The notes under the pieces were generated by a model that saw only the letters and a program-made list of their open reading frames with translations, did no database searches and was not told the origin of the DNA. DNA of 64,000 nt from Metridium senile. Its lineage: Eukaryota > Cnidaria > Anthozoa > Actiniaria > Metridiidae. The position numbers were made by a program, and so were the translations under genes. The stretch is taken from assembly GCA_949775045.1 (NCBI GenBank), contig OX459102.1:19570567-19634566 (forward strand), in the 5' to 3' direction. Positions 30,720 through 44,766 of this stretch are shown here, one piece after another. Position 1 is the stretch's first letter. Each line of letters opens with the position of its first letter.

Positions 30720-33180
30720 GTTCACAATCACAGTAACTACTGGGTTACAAAAAATCATCAATTTACAATCACAGTAACTACTGGGTTACAAAAATCATCC
30801 GTTTACAATCACAGTAACTACTGGGTTACAAAAAATCATCAATTTACAATCACAGTAACTACTGGGTTACAAAAATCATCCGTTTACAATCACAGTAACT
30901 ACTGGTTTCCAGAAATCATCAATTTACAATCACAGTAATTACTGGGTTACAAAAATCATTCGTTTACAATCACAGTAACTACTGGGTTACAAAACTCGTC
31001 CGTATACAATCACAGTAACTACTGGGTTACAAACATCATCCGTTTAAAATCACAGTAACTACTGGGTTACAAAAAATCATCAATTTACAATCACAGTAAC
31101 TACTGGGTTACAAAAATCATCCGTTTACAATCACAGTAACTACTGGTTTACAAAAAATCATCAATTTACAATCACAGTAATTACTGGGTTACAAAAATCA
31201 TTCATTTACAATCACAGTAAGAACTGGGTTACAAAACTCGTCCGTATACAATCACAGTAACTACTGGGTTACAAAAATCATTCGTTTACAATCACAGTAA
31301 CTACTGGGTTACAAAAAATCATCAATTTACAATCGCAGTAACTACTGGGTTACAAAAATCATCCGTTTACAATCACAGTAACTACTGGGTTACAAAAAAT
31401 CATCAATTTACAATCACAGTAACTACTGGGTTACAAAAATCATCCGTTTACAATCACAGTAACTACTGGGTTACAAAAAATCATCAATTTACAATCACAG
31501 TAACTACTGGGTTACAAAAATCATCCGTTTACAATCACAGTAACTACTGGGTTACAAAAAATCATCAATTTACAATCACAGTAACTACTGGGTTACAAAA
31601 ATCATCCGTTTACAATCACAGTAACTACTGGGTTACAAAAAATCATCAATTTACAATCACAGTAACTACTGGGTTACAAAAAATCATCAATTTACAATCA
31701 CAGTAACTACTGGGTTACAAAAATCATCCGTTTACAATCACAGTAACTACTGGGTTACAAAAAATCATCAATTTACAATCACAGTAACTACTGGGTTACA
31801 AAAATCATCCGTTTACAATCACAGTAACTACTGGGTTACAAAAAATCATCAATTTCCAATCACAGTAACTACTGGGTTAAAAAAATCATCCGTTTACAAT
31901 CACAGTAACTACTGGGTTACAAAAAATCATCAATTTACAATCACAGTAACTACTGGGTTACAAAAATCATCCGTTTACAATCACAGTAACTACTGGGTTA
32001 CAAAAAATCATCAATTTACAATCACAGTAACTACTGGGTTACAAAAAATCATCCGTTCACAATCACAGTAACTACTGGGTTACAAAAAATCATCAATTTA
32101 CAATCACAGTAACTACTGGGTTACAAAAATCATCCGTTTACAATCACAGTAACTACTGGGTTACAAAAAATCATCAATTTACAATCACAGTAACTACTGG
32201 GTTACAAAAATCATCCGTTTACAATCACAGTAACTACTGGTTTCCAGAAATCATCAATTTACAATCACAGTAATTACTGGGTTACAAAAATCATTCGTTT
32301 ACAATCACAGTAACTACTGGGTTACAAAACTCGTCCGTATACAATCACAGTAACTACTGGGTTACAAACATCATCCGTTTAAAATCACAGTAACTACTGG
32401 GTTACAAAAAATCATCAATTTACAATCACAGTAACTACTGGGTTACAAAAATCATCCGTTTACAATCACAGTAACTACTGGTTTACAAAAAATCATCAAT
32501 TTACAATCACAGTAATTACTGGGTTACAAAAATCATTCATTTACAATCACAGTAAGAACTGGGTTACAAAACTCGTCCGTATACAATCACAGTAACTACT
32601 GGGTTACAAAAATCATTCGTTTACAATCACAGTAACTACTGGGTTACAAAAAATCATCAATTTACAATCGCAGTAACTACTGGGTTACAAAAATCATCCG
32701 TTTACAATCACAGTAACTACTGGGTTACAAAAAATCATCAATTTACAATCACAGTAACTACTGGGTTACAAAAATCATCCGTTTACAATCACAGTAACTA
32801 CTGGGTTACAAAAAATCATCAATTTACAATCACAGTAACTACTGGGTTACAAAAATCATCCGTTTACAATCACAGTAACTACTGGGTTACAAAAAATCAT
32901 CAATTTACAATCACAGTAACTACTGGGTTACAAAAATCATCCGTTTACAATCACAGTAACTACTGGGTTACAAAAAATCATCAATTTACAATCACAGTAA
33001 CTACTGGGTTACAAAAAATCATCAATTTACAATCACAGTAACTACTGGGTTACAAAAATCATCCGTTTACAATCACAGTAACTACTGGGTTACAAAAAAT
33101 CATCAATTTACAATCACAGTAACTACTGGGTTACAAAAATCATCCGTTTACAATCACAGTAACTACTGGGTTACAAAAAA
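30720..33180. repeat. 1,335-bp tandem duplication inside the 40-bp array
   Basis: Four rare variants recur at the same offset: CCGTTCACAATC (30719 and 32054), TTTCCAGAAATC (30906 and 32241), GTAAGAACTGGG (31219 and 32554) and CAATCGCAGT (31330 and 32665). The shared private variants make a block duplication far more likely than independent mutation. Confidence 0.85.
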
Positions 33181-36100
33181 TCATCAATTTACAATCACAG
33201 TAATTACTGGGTTACAAAAATCATTCATTTACAATCACAGTAACTACTGGGTTACAAAACTCGTCCGTATACAATCACAGTAACTACTGGGTTACAAACA
33301 TCATCCGTTTACAATCACAGTAACTACTGGGTTACAAAAAATCATTCATTTACAATCACAGTAACTACTGGGTTACAAAACTCGTCCGTATACAATCACA
33401 GTAACTACTGGGTTACAAAACTCGTCCGTTTACAATCACAGTAACTACTGGTTTACAAAACTCGTCCGTATACAATCACAGTAACTACTGGGTTACAAAC
33501 ATCATCCGTTTAAAATCACAGTAACTACTGGGTTACAAAAAATCATCAATTTACAATCACAGTAACTACTGGGTTACAAAAATCATCCGTTTACAATCAC
33601 AGTAACTACTGGGTTACAAAAATCATTCATTTACAATCACATTAACTACTGGGTTACAAAACTCGTCCGTTTACAATCACAGTAACTACTGGTTTACAAA
33701 AAATCATCCATTTACAATCACAGTAACTACTGGGTTACAAAACTCATCCGTTTACAATCACAGTAATTACTGGGTTACAAATATCATCCGTTTACAATCA
33801 CAGTAATTACTGGGTTACAAAAATTATTCATTTACAATCACAGTAACTACTGGGTTACAAAACTCGTCCGTATACAAACACAGTAACTACTGGGTTACAA
33901 ACATCATCCGTTTAAAATCACAGTAACTACTGGGTTACAAAAAATCATCAATTTACAATCACAGTAACTACTGGGTTACAAAAATCATCCGTTTACAATC
34001 ACAGTAACTACTGGGTTACAAAAATCATTCATTTACAATCACAGTAACAACTGGGTTACAAAACTCGTCCGTATCCAATCACAGTAACTACTGGGTTACA
34101 AAAAATCATCAATTTACAATCACAGTAACTACTGGTTTACAAAACATCATCAATTTACAATCACAGTAACTACTGGGTTACAAAAAATCATCAATTTACA
34201 ATCACAGTAACTACTGGGTTACAAAAATCATCCGTTTACAATCACAGTAACTACTGGGTTACAAAAAATCATCAATTTACAATCACAGTAACTACTGGGT
34301 TACAAAAATCATCCGTTTACAATCACAGTAACTACTGGGTTACAAAAAATCATCAATTTACAATCACAGTAACTACTGGGTTACAAAAAATCATCCGTTT
34401 ACAATCACAGTAACTACTGGGTTACAAAAAATCATCAATTTACAATCACAGTAACTACTGGGTTACAAAAATCATCCGTTTACAATCACAGTAACTACTG
34501 GGTTACAAAAATCATTCATTTACAATCACATTAACTACTGGGTTACAAAACTCGTCCGTTTACAATCACAGTAACTACTGGTTTACAAAAAATCATCCAT
34601 TTACAATCACAGTAACTACTGGGTTACAAAACTCATCCGTTTACAATCACAGTAATTACTGGGTTACAAAAATTATCCATTTACAATCACAATAATTACT
34701 GGGTTACAAAAATCATCCATTTACAATCACAGTAACTACTGGGTTACAAAGCTCGTCCGTTTACAATCACAGTAACTACTGGGTTACAAAAATCATCCGT
34801 TTACAATCACAGTAACTACTGGGTTACAAAAAATCATCAATTTACAATCACAGTAATTACTGGTTTACAAAAAATCATCAATTTACAATCACAGTAACTA
34901 CTGGGTTACAAAAAATCATCAATTTACAATCACAGTAACTACTGGGCTACAAAAATCATCCGTTTACAATCACAGTAACTACTGGTTTACAAAAAATCAT
35001 CAAATTACAATCACAGTAATTACTGTGTTACAAAAATCATCCATTTACAATCACAGTAACTACTGGGTTACAAAAAATCATCAATTTACAATCACAGTAA
35101 CTACTGGGTTACAAAAATCATCCGTTTACAATCACAGTAACTACTGGGTTACCAAAAATCATCAATTTACAATCACAGTAACTACTGGGTTACAAACATC
35201 ATCCGTTTACAATCACAGTAACTACTGGGTTACAAAAAATCATCAATTTACAATCACAGTAACTACTGGTTTACAAAAAATCATCAATTTACAATCACAG
35301 TAACTACTGGGTTACAAAAATCATCGGTTTACAATCACAGTAACTACTGGGTTACAAAAAATCATCAATTTACAATCACAGTAACTACTGGGTTACAAAA
35401 ATCATCCGTTTACAATCACAGTAACTACTGGGTTACAAAAATCATTCATTTACAATCACATTAACTACTGGGTTACAAAACTCGTCCGTTTACAATCACA
35501 GTAACTACTGGTTTACAAAAAATCATCCATTTACAATCACAGTAACTACTGGGTTACAAAACTCATCCGTTTACAATCACAGTAATTACTGGGTTACAAA
35601 TATCATCCGTTTACAATCACAGTAATTACTGGGTTACAAAAATTATTCATTTACAATCACAATAATTACTGGGTTACAAAAATCATCCATTTACAATCAC
35701 AGTAACTACTGGGTTACAAAAAATCGTCAATTTACAATCACAGTAACTACTGGGTTACAAAAATCATCCGTTTACAATCACAGTAACTACTGGGTTACAA
35801 AAAATCATCAATTTACAATCACAGTAACTACTGGGTTACAAAAATCATCCGTTTACAATCACAGTAACTACTGGGTTACAAAAATCATCCGTTTACAATC
35901 ACAGTAACTACTGGGTTACAAAAAATCATCAATTTACAATCACAGTAACTACTGGGTTACAAAAATCATCCGTTTACAATCACAGTAACTACTGGGTTAC
36001 AAAAAATCATCAATTTACAATCACAGTAACTACTGGGTTACAAAAAATCATCAATTTACAATCACAGTAACTACTGGGTTACAAAAATCATTCATTTACA

Positions 36101-37439
36101 ATCACATTAACTACTAGGTTACAAAACTCGTCCGTTTACAATCACAGTAACTACTGGTTTACAAAAAATCATCCATTTACAATCACAGTAACTACTGGGT
36201 TACAAAACTCATCCGTTTACAATCACAGTAATTACTGGGTTACAAATATCATCCGTTTACAATCACAGTAATTACTGGGTTACAAATATCATCCGTTTAC
36301 AATCACAGTAATTACTGGGTTACAAAAATTATTCATTTACAATCACAATAATTACTGGGTTACAAAAATCATCCATTTACAATCACAGTAACTACTGGGT
36401 TACAAAAAATCATCAATTTACAATCACAGTAACTACTGGGTTACAAAAATCATTCATTTACAATCACATTAACTACTAGGTTACAAAACTCGTCCGTTTA
36501 CAATCACAGTAACTACTGGTTTACAAAAAATCATCAATTTACAATCACAGTAACTACTGGGTTACAACACTCATCCGTTTACAATCACAGTAATTACTGG
36601 GTTACAAATATCATCCGTTTACAATCACAGTAATTACTGGGTTACAAATATCATCCGTTTACAATCACAGTAATTACTGGGTTACAAAAATTATTCATTT
36701 ACAATCACAATAATTACTGGGTTACAAAAATCATCCATTTACAATCACAGTAACTACTGGGTTACAAAAAATCATCAATTTACAATCACAGTAACTACTG
36801 GGTTACAAAAATCATCCGTTTACAATCACAGTATTTACTGGGTTACAAAAAATCATCAATTTACAATCACAGTAACTACTGGGTTACAAAAATCATCCGT
36901 TTACAATCACAGTAACTACTGGGTTACAAAAAATCATCAATTTACAATCACAGTAACTACTGGGTTACAAAAATCATCCGTTTACAATCACAGTAACTAC
37001 TGGGTTACAAAAAATCATCAATTTACAATCACAGTAACTACTGGGTTACAAAACTCATCCGTTTACAATCACAGTAATTACTGGGTTACAAATATCATCC
37101 GTTTACAATCACAGTAATTACTGGGTTACAAAAATTATTCATTTACAATCACAATAATTACTGGGTTACAAAAATCATCCATTTACAATCACAGTAACTA
37201 CTGGGTTACAAAAAATCATCAATTTACAATCACAGTAACTACTGGGTTACAAAAATCATCCGTTTACAATCACAGTAACTACTGGGTTACAAAAATCATC
37301 CGTTTACAATCACAGTAACTACTGGGTTACAAAAAATCATCACTTTACAATCACAGTAACTACTGGGTTACAAAAATCATCCGTTTACAATCACAGTAAC
37401 TACTGGGTTACAAAAAATCATCCTTTTACAATCACAGTA

Positions 37440-40400
37440 ACTACTGGGTTACAAAAATCATTCATTTACAATCACAGTAACAACTGGGTTACAAAACTCG
37501 TCCGTATACAATCACAGTAACTACTGGGTTACAAAAAATCATCAATTTACAATCACAGTAACTACTGGTTTACAAAACATCATCAATTTACAATCACAGT
37601 AACTACTGGGTTACAAAAAATCATCAATTTACAATCACAGTAACTACTGGGTTACAAAAATCATCCGTTTACAATCACAGTAACTACTGGGTTACAAAAA
37701 ATCATCAATTTACAATCACAGTAACTACTGGGTTACAAAAATCATCCGTTTACAATCACAGTAACTACTGGGTTACAAAAAATCATCAATTTACAATCAC
37801 AGTAACTACTGGGTTACAAAAAATCATCCGTTTACAATCACAGTAACTACTGGGTTACAAAACATCATCAATTTACAATCACAGTAACTACTGGGTTACA
37901 AACATCATCCGTTTAAAATCACAGTAACTACTGGGTTACAAAAAATCATCAATTTACAATCACAGTAACTACTGGGTTACAAAAATCATCCGTTTACAAT
38001 CACAGTAACTACTGGGTTACAAAAAATCATCAATTTACAATCACAGTAACGACTGGGTTACAAAAAATCATCAATTTACAATCACAGTAACTACTGGGTT
38101 ACAAAACTCATCCGTTTACAATCACAGTAACTACTGGTTTACAAAAAATCATCAATTTACAATCACAGTAATTACTGGGTTACAAAAATCATTCATTTAC
38201 AATCACAGTAAGAACTGGGTTACAAAACTCGTCCGTATACAATCACAGTAACTACTGGGTTACAAAAATCATTCGTTTACAATCACAGTAACTACTGGGT
38301 TACAAAAAATCATCAATTTACAATCACAGTACCTACTGGGTTACAAAAATCATCCGTTTACAATCACAGTAACTACTGGTTTACAAAAAATCATCAATTT
38401 ACAATAACAGTAATTACTGGGTTACAAAAATCATTCATTTACAATCACAGTAACAACTGGGTTACAAAACTCATCCGTTTACAATCACAGTAATTACTGG
38501 GTTACAAATATCATCCGTTTACAATCACAGTAATTACTGGGTTACAAAAATTATTCATTTACAATCACAATAATTACTGGGTTACAAAAATCATCCATTT
38601 ACAATCACAGTAACTACTGGGTTACAAAAAATCATCAATTTACAATCGCAGTAACTACTGGGTTACAAAAATCATCCGTTTACAATCACAGTAACTACTG
38701 GGTTACAAAAAATCATCAATTTACAATCACAGTAACTACTGGGTTACAAAAATCATCCGTTTACAATCACAGTAACTACTGGGTTACAAAAAATCATCAA
38801 TTTACAATCACAGTAACTACTGGGTTACAAAAATCATCCGTTTACAATCACAGTAACTACTGGGTTACAAAAAATCATCAATTTATAATCACAGTACCTA
38901 GTGGGTTACAAAAATCATCCGTTTACAATCACAGTAACAACTGGGTTACAAAACTCATCCGTTTACAATCACAGTAATTACTGGGTTACAAATATGATCC
39001 GTTTACAATCACAGTAATTACTGGGTTACAAAAATTATTCATTTACAATCACAATAATTACTGGGTTACAAAAATCATCCATTTACAATCACAGTAACTA
39101 CTGGGTTACAAAAATCATCCGTTTGCAATCACAGTAACTACTGGGTTACAAAAAATCATCAATTTACAATCACAGTAACTACTGGGTTACAAAAATCATC
39201 CGTTTACAATCACAGTAACTACTGGGTTACAAAAAATCATCAATTTACAATCACAGTAACTACTGGGTTACAAAAATCATCCGTTTACAATCACAGTAAC
39301 TACTGGGTTACAAAAAATCATCAATTTACAATCACAGTAACTACTGGGTTACAAAAATCATCCGTTTACAATCACAGTAACTACTGGGTTACAAAAAATC
39401 ATCAATTTACAATCACAGTAATTACTGGGTTACAAAAATCATTCATTTACAATCACAGTAACTACTGGGTTACAAAACTCGTCCGTATACAATCACAGTA
39501 ACTACTGGGTTACAAACATCATCCGTTTAAAATCACAGTAACTACTGGGTTACAAAAAATCATCAATTTACAATCACAGTAACTACTGGGTTACAAAAAT
39601 CATCCGTTTACAATCACAGTAACTACTGGGTTACAAAAATCATTCATTTACAATCACATTAACTACTGGGTTACAAAACTCGTCCGTTTACAATCACAGT
39701 AACTACTGGTTTACAAAAAATCATCCATTTACAATCACAGTAACTACTGGGTTACAAAACTCATCCGTTTACAATCACAGTAATTACTGGGTTACAAATA
39801 TCATCCGTTTACAATCACAGTAATTACTGGGTTACAAAAATTATTCATTTACAATCACAGTAACTACTGGGTTACAAAACTCGTCCGTATACAAACACAG
39901 TAACTACTGGGTTACAAAAAATCATCAATTTACAATCACAGTAACTACTGGTTTACAAAACATCATCAATTTACAATCACAGTAACTACTGGGTTACAAA
40001 AAATCATCAATTTACAATCACAGTAACTACTGGGTTACAAAAATCATCCGTTTACAATCACAGTAACTACTGGGTTACAAAAAATCATCAATTTACAATC
40101 ACAGTAACTACTGGGTTACAAAAATCATCCGTTTACAATCACAGTAACTACTGGGTTACAAAAAATCATCAATTTACAATCACAGTAACTACTGGGTTAC
40201 AAAAAATCATCCGTTTACAATCACAGTAACTACTGGGTTACAAAAAATCATCAATTTACAATCACAGTAACTACTGGGTTACAATCATAATCCGTTTAAA
40301 ATCACAGTAACTACTGGGTTACAAAAAATCATCAATTTACAATCACAGTAACTACTGGGTTACAAAAATCATCCGTTTACAATCACAGTAACTACTGGGT

Positions 40401-43080
40401 TACAAAAATCATTCATTTACAATCACAGTAACAACTGGGTTACAAAACTCGTCCGTATACAATCACAGTAACTACTGGGTTACAAAAAATCATCAATTTA
40501 CAATCACAGTAACTACTGGTTTACAAAAAATCATCAATTTACAATCACAGTAACTACTGGGTTACAAAAAATCATCAATTTACAATCACAGTAACTACTG
40601 GGTTACAAAAATCATCCGTTTACAATCGCAGTAACTACTGGGTTACAAAAAATCATCAATTTACAATCACAGTAACTACTGGGTTACAAAAATCATCCGT
40701 TTACAATCACAGTAACTACTGGGTTACAAAAAATCATCAATTTACAATCACAGTAACTACTGGGTTACAAAAAATCATCCGTTTACAATCACAGTAACTA
40801 CTGGGTTACAAAAAATCATCAATTTACAATCACAGTAACTACTGGGTTACAAAAAATCATCAATTTACAATCACAGTAACGACTGGGTTACAAAAAATCC
40901 TCAATTTACAATCACAGTAACTACTGGGTTACAAAACTCATCCGTTTACAATCACAGTAACTACTGGGTTACAAAAAATCATCAATTTACAATCACAGTA
41001 ATTACTGGGTTACAAAAATCATTCATTTACAATCACAGTAAGAACTGGGTTACAAAACTCGTCCGTATACAATCACAGTAACTACTGGGTTACAAAAATC
41101 ATTCGTTTACAATCACAGTAACTACTGGGTTACAAAAAATCATCAATTTACAATCACAGTACCTACTGGGTTACAAAAATCATCCGTTTACAATCACAGT
41201 AACTACTGGTTTACAAAAAATCATCAATTTACAATAACAGTAATTACTGGGTTACAAAAATCATTCATTTACAATCACAGTAACAACTGGGTTACAAAAC
41301 TCATCCGTTTACAATCACAGTAATTACTGGGTTACAAATATCATCCGTTTACAATCACAGTAATTACTGGGTTACAAAAATTATTCATTTACAATCACAG
41401 TAACTACTGGGTTACAAAACTCGTCCGTATACAAACACTGTAACTACTGGGTTACAAAAAATCATCAATTTACAATCACAGTAACTACTGGTTTACAAAA
41501 CATCATCAATTTACAATCACAGTAACTACTGGGTTACAAAAAATCATCAATTTACAATCACAGTAACTACTGGGTTACAAAAATCATTCGTTTACAATCA
41601 CAGTAACTACTGGGTTACAAAAAATCATCAATTTACAATCACAGTAACTACTGGGTTACAAAAATCATCCGTTTACAATCACAGTAACTACTGGGTTACA
41701 AAAAATCATCAATTTACAATCACAGTAACTACTGGGTTACAAAAAATCATCCGTTTACAATCACAGTAACTACTGGGTTACAAAAAATCATCAATTTACA
41801 ATCACAGTAACTACTGGGTTACAAACATCATCCGTTTAAAATCACAGTAACTACTGGGTTACAAAAAATCATCAATTTACAATCACAGTAACTACTGGGT
41901 TACAAAAATCATCCGTTTACAATCACAGTAACTACTGGGTTACAAAAATCATTCATTTACAATCACAGTAACAACTGGGTTACAAAACTCGTCCGTATAC
42001 AATCACAGTAACTACTGGGTTACAAAAAATCATCAATTTACAATCACAGTAACTACTGGTTTACAAAAAATCATCAATTTACAATCACAGTAACTACTGG
42101 GTTACAAAAAATCATCAATTTACAATCACAGTAACTACTGGGTTACAAAAATCATCCGTTTACAATCGCAGTAACTACTGGGTTACAAAAAATCATCAAT
42201 TTACAATCACAGTAACTACTGGGTTACAAAAATCATCCGTTTACAATCACAGTAACTACTGGGTTACAAAAAATCATCAATTTACAATCACAGTAACTAC
42301 TGGGTTACAAAAAATCATCCGTTTACAATCACAGTAACTACTGGGTTACAAAAAATCATCAATTTACAATCACAGTAACTACTGGGTTACAAAAATCATC
42401 CGTTTACAATCACAGTAACTACTGGGTTACAAAAAATCATCAATTTACAATCACAGTAACTACTGGGTTACAAAAATCATCCGTTTACAATCACAGTAAC
42501 TACTGGGTTACAAAAAATCATCAATTTACAATCACAGTAACGACTGGGTTACAAAAAATCCTCAATTTACAATCACAGTAACTACTGGGTTACAAAACTC
42601 ATCCGTTTACAATCACAGTAACTACTGGTTTACAAAAAATCATCAATTTACAATCACAGTAATTACTGGGTTACAAAAATCATTCATTTACAATCACAGT
42701 AAGAACTGGGTTACAAAACTCGTCCGTATACAATCACAGTAACTACTGGGTTACAAAAATCATTCGTTTACAATCACAGTAACTACTGGGTTACAAAAAA
42801 TCATCAATTTACAATCACAGTACCTACTGGGTTACAAAAATCATCCGTTTACAATCACAGTAACTACTGGTTTACAAAAAATCATCAACTTACAATAACA
42901 GTAATTACTGGGTTACAAAAATCATTCATTTACAATCACAGTAACAACTGGGTTACAAAACTCATCCGTTTACAATCACAGTAATTACTGGGTTACAAAT
43001 ATCATCCGTTTACAATCACAGTAATTACTGGGTTACAAAAATTATTCATTTACAATCACAATAATTACTGGGTTACAAAA
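37440..43080. repeat. 2,830-bp and 1,661-bp related duplications inside the 40-bp array
   Basis: GTAACGACTGGG occurs at 38051, 40881 and 42542, and GTAAGAACTGGG at 38211, 41041 and 42702, giving matching offsets of 2,830 then 1,661 bp. The variant ATCCTCAATTT is shared only by the second and third copies. The TACAAACAC variant is spaced 1,540 bp (39891, 41431), so the third copy holds about 121 extra bp, or three units. Confidence 0.8.
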
Positions 43081-44675
43081 ATCATCCATTTACAATCACA
43101 GTAACTACTGAGTTACAAAAAATCATCAATTTACAATCGCAGTAACTACTGGGTTACAAAAATCATCCGTTTACAATCACAGTAACTACTGGGTTACAAA
43201 AAATCATCAATTTACAATCACAGTAACTACTGGGTTACAAAAATCATCCGTTTACAATCACAGTAACTACTGGGTTACAAAAAATCATCAATTTACAATC
43301 ACAGTAACTACTGGGTTACAAAAATCATCCGTTTACAATCACAGTAACTACTGGGTTACAAAAAATCATCAATTTACAATCACAGTAACTACTGGGTTAC
43401 AAAAAATCATCAATTTACAATCACAGTAACTACTGGGTTACAAAAATCATCCGTTTACAATCACAGTAACTACTGGTTTACAAAAAAATCATCAATTTAC
43501 AATCACAGTAATTACTGGGTTACAAAAATCATTCATTTACAATCACAGTAACTACTGGGTTACAAAAAATCATCCATTTACAATCACAGTAACTACTGGG
43601 TTACAAAACTCATCCGTTTACAATCACAGTAACTACTGGGTTACAAAACTCGTCCGTTTACAATCACAGTAACTACTGGTTTACAAAAAAATCATCAATT
43701 TACAATCACAGTAATTACTGGGTTACAAAAATCATTCATTTACAATCACAGTAACTACTGGGTTACAAAAAATCATCCATTTACAATCACAGTAACTACT
43801 GGGTTACAAAACTCATCCGTTTACAATCACAGTAACTACTGGGTTACAAAACTCGTCCGTTTACAATCACAGTAACTACTGGTTTACAAAAAATCATCCA
43901 TTTACAATCACAGTAACTACTGGGTTACAAAACTCATCCGTTTACAATCACAGTAATTACTGGGTTACAAATATCATCCGTTTACAATCACAATAATTAC
44001 TGAGTTACAAAAATCATTCATTTACAATCACAGTAACTAGTGGGTTACAAAAATCATCCGTTTACAATCACAGTAACTACTGGGTTACAAAAATCATCCG
44101 TTTACAATCACAGTAACTACTGGTTTACAAAAAATCATCCATTTACAATCACAGTAACTACTGGGTTACAAAACTCATCCGTTTTCAATCACAGTAATTA
44201 CTGGGTTACAAATTTCATCCGTTTACAATCACAGTAATTACTGGGTTACAAAAATTATCCATTTACAATCACAATAATTACTGGGTTACAAAAATCATCC
44301 ATTTACAATCACAGTAACTACTGGGTTATAAAAATCAGCCGTATACAATCACAGTAACTACTGGGTTACAAAAATCATTCATTTACAATCACAGTAACTA
44401 CTGGGTTACAAAACTCGTCCGTTTACAATCACAGTAGCTACTGGATTACAAAAAATCATCCATTTACAATCACAGTAACTACTGGGTTACAAAACTCATC
44501 CGTTTACAATCACAGTAACTACTGGGTTACAAAAATCATCCGTTTACAATCACAGTAACTACTTGGTTACAAAAATCATCCGTTTACAATCACAGTAACT
44601 ACTGGGTTACAAAAATCATTCATTTACAATCACAGTAACTACTGGGTTACAAAACTCGTCCGTTTACAATCACAG

Positions 44676-44766
44676 TGGGTCAGGGTCAGGTGGGTCGAAG
44701 TGGGTCAGGGTTGGGTTGGTTGAAGTGGGTCAGTGTTAGGTGGGTTGAACTTGGTCAGGTGGGTTT
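44676..44766 (+). repeat. G-rich 24-25-bp degenerate minisatellite at the array edge
   Basis: The 40-bp array breaks off after CAATCACA and continues into about 3.5 degenerate units built on GGTGGGTYGAAGTGGGTCAG. G-triplets on the + strand lie at 44677, 44683, 44692, 44702, 44708 and 44713, separated by 3, 6, 7, 3 and 2 bases. This satisfies the usual G3-N1-7 rule for a G-quadruplex. The base composition contrasts strongly with the AT-rich DNA on both sides. Confidence 0.8.

Larger units (their letters stand above)
1..44675. repeat. 40/41-bp tandem satellite array, about 1,100 copies
   Basis: Head-to-tail repeat with no interruption longer than a unit. It enters the window in mid-unit, so its left end lies outside. 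The core of every unit reads TTTACAATCACAGTAACTAC followed by TGGGTTACAAAA. Units differ mainly at the junction: TCATCCG (40 bp), ATCATCAA (41 bp, one extra A), CTCGTCCG, TATCATCCG, TTATTCA and TCATTCA types. AACTACT/AATTACT is a second common polymorphism. The 40-bp CCG and 41-bp CAA types often alternate, giving an 81-bp dimer, clearly so at 31330-32050. Each unit contains the dyad GTAAC-N6-GTTAC and an A-tract of 4-7 A. Units in the last kilobase (about 43.5-44.67 kb) carry more private changes than interior units. No spacers or embedded genes were seen. Function unknown. Confidence 0.97.

Noticed and set aside
35025..35303. Open frame of 92 codons with a 27-residue repeat inside the 40-bp array (similar case at 44040-44237)
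   Set aside because: The 40+41-bp dimer is 81 bp, a multiple of three, so stop-free stretches arise automatically. The starts are GTG, and the frames close as soon as the alternation is broken.
1..44675. CRISPR-like regular repeats
   Set aside because: Repeats are directly head to tail with no unique spacers, and the context is eukaryotic.
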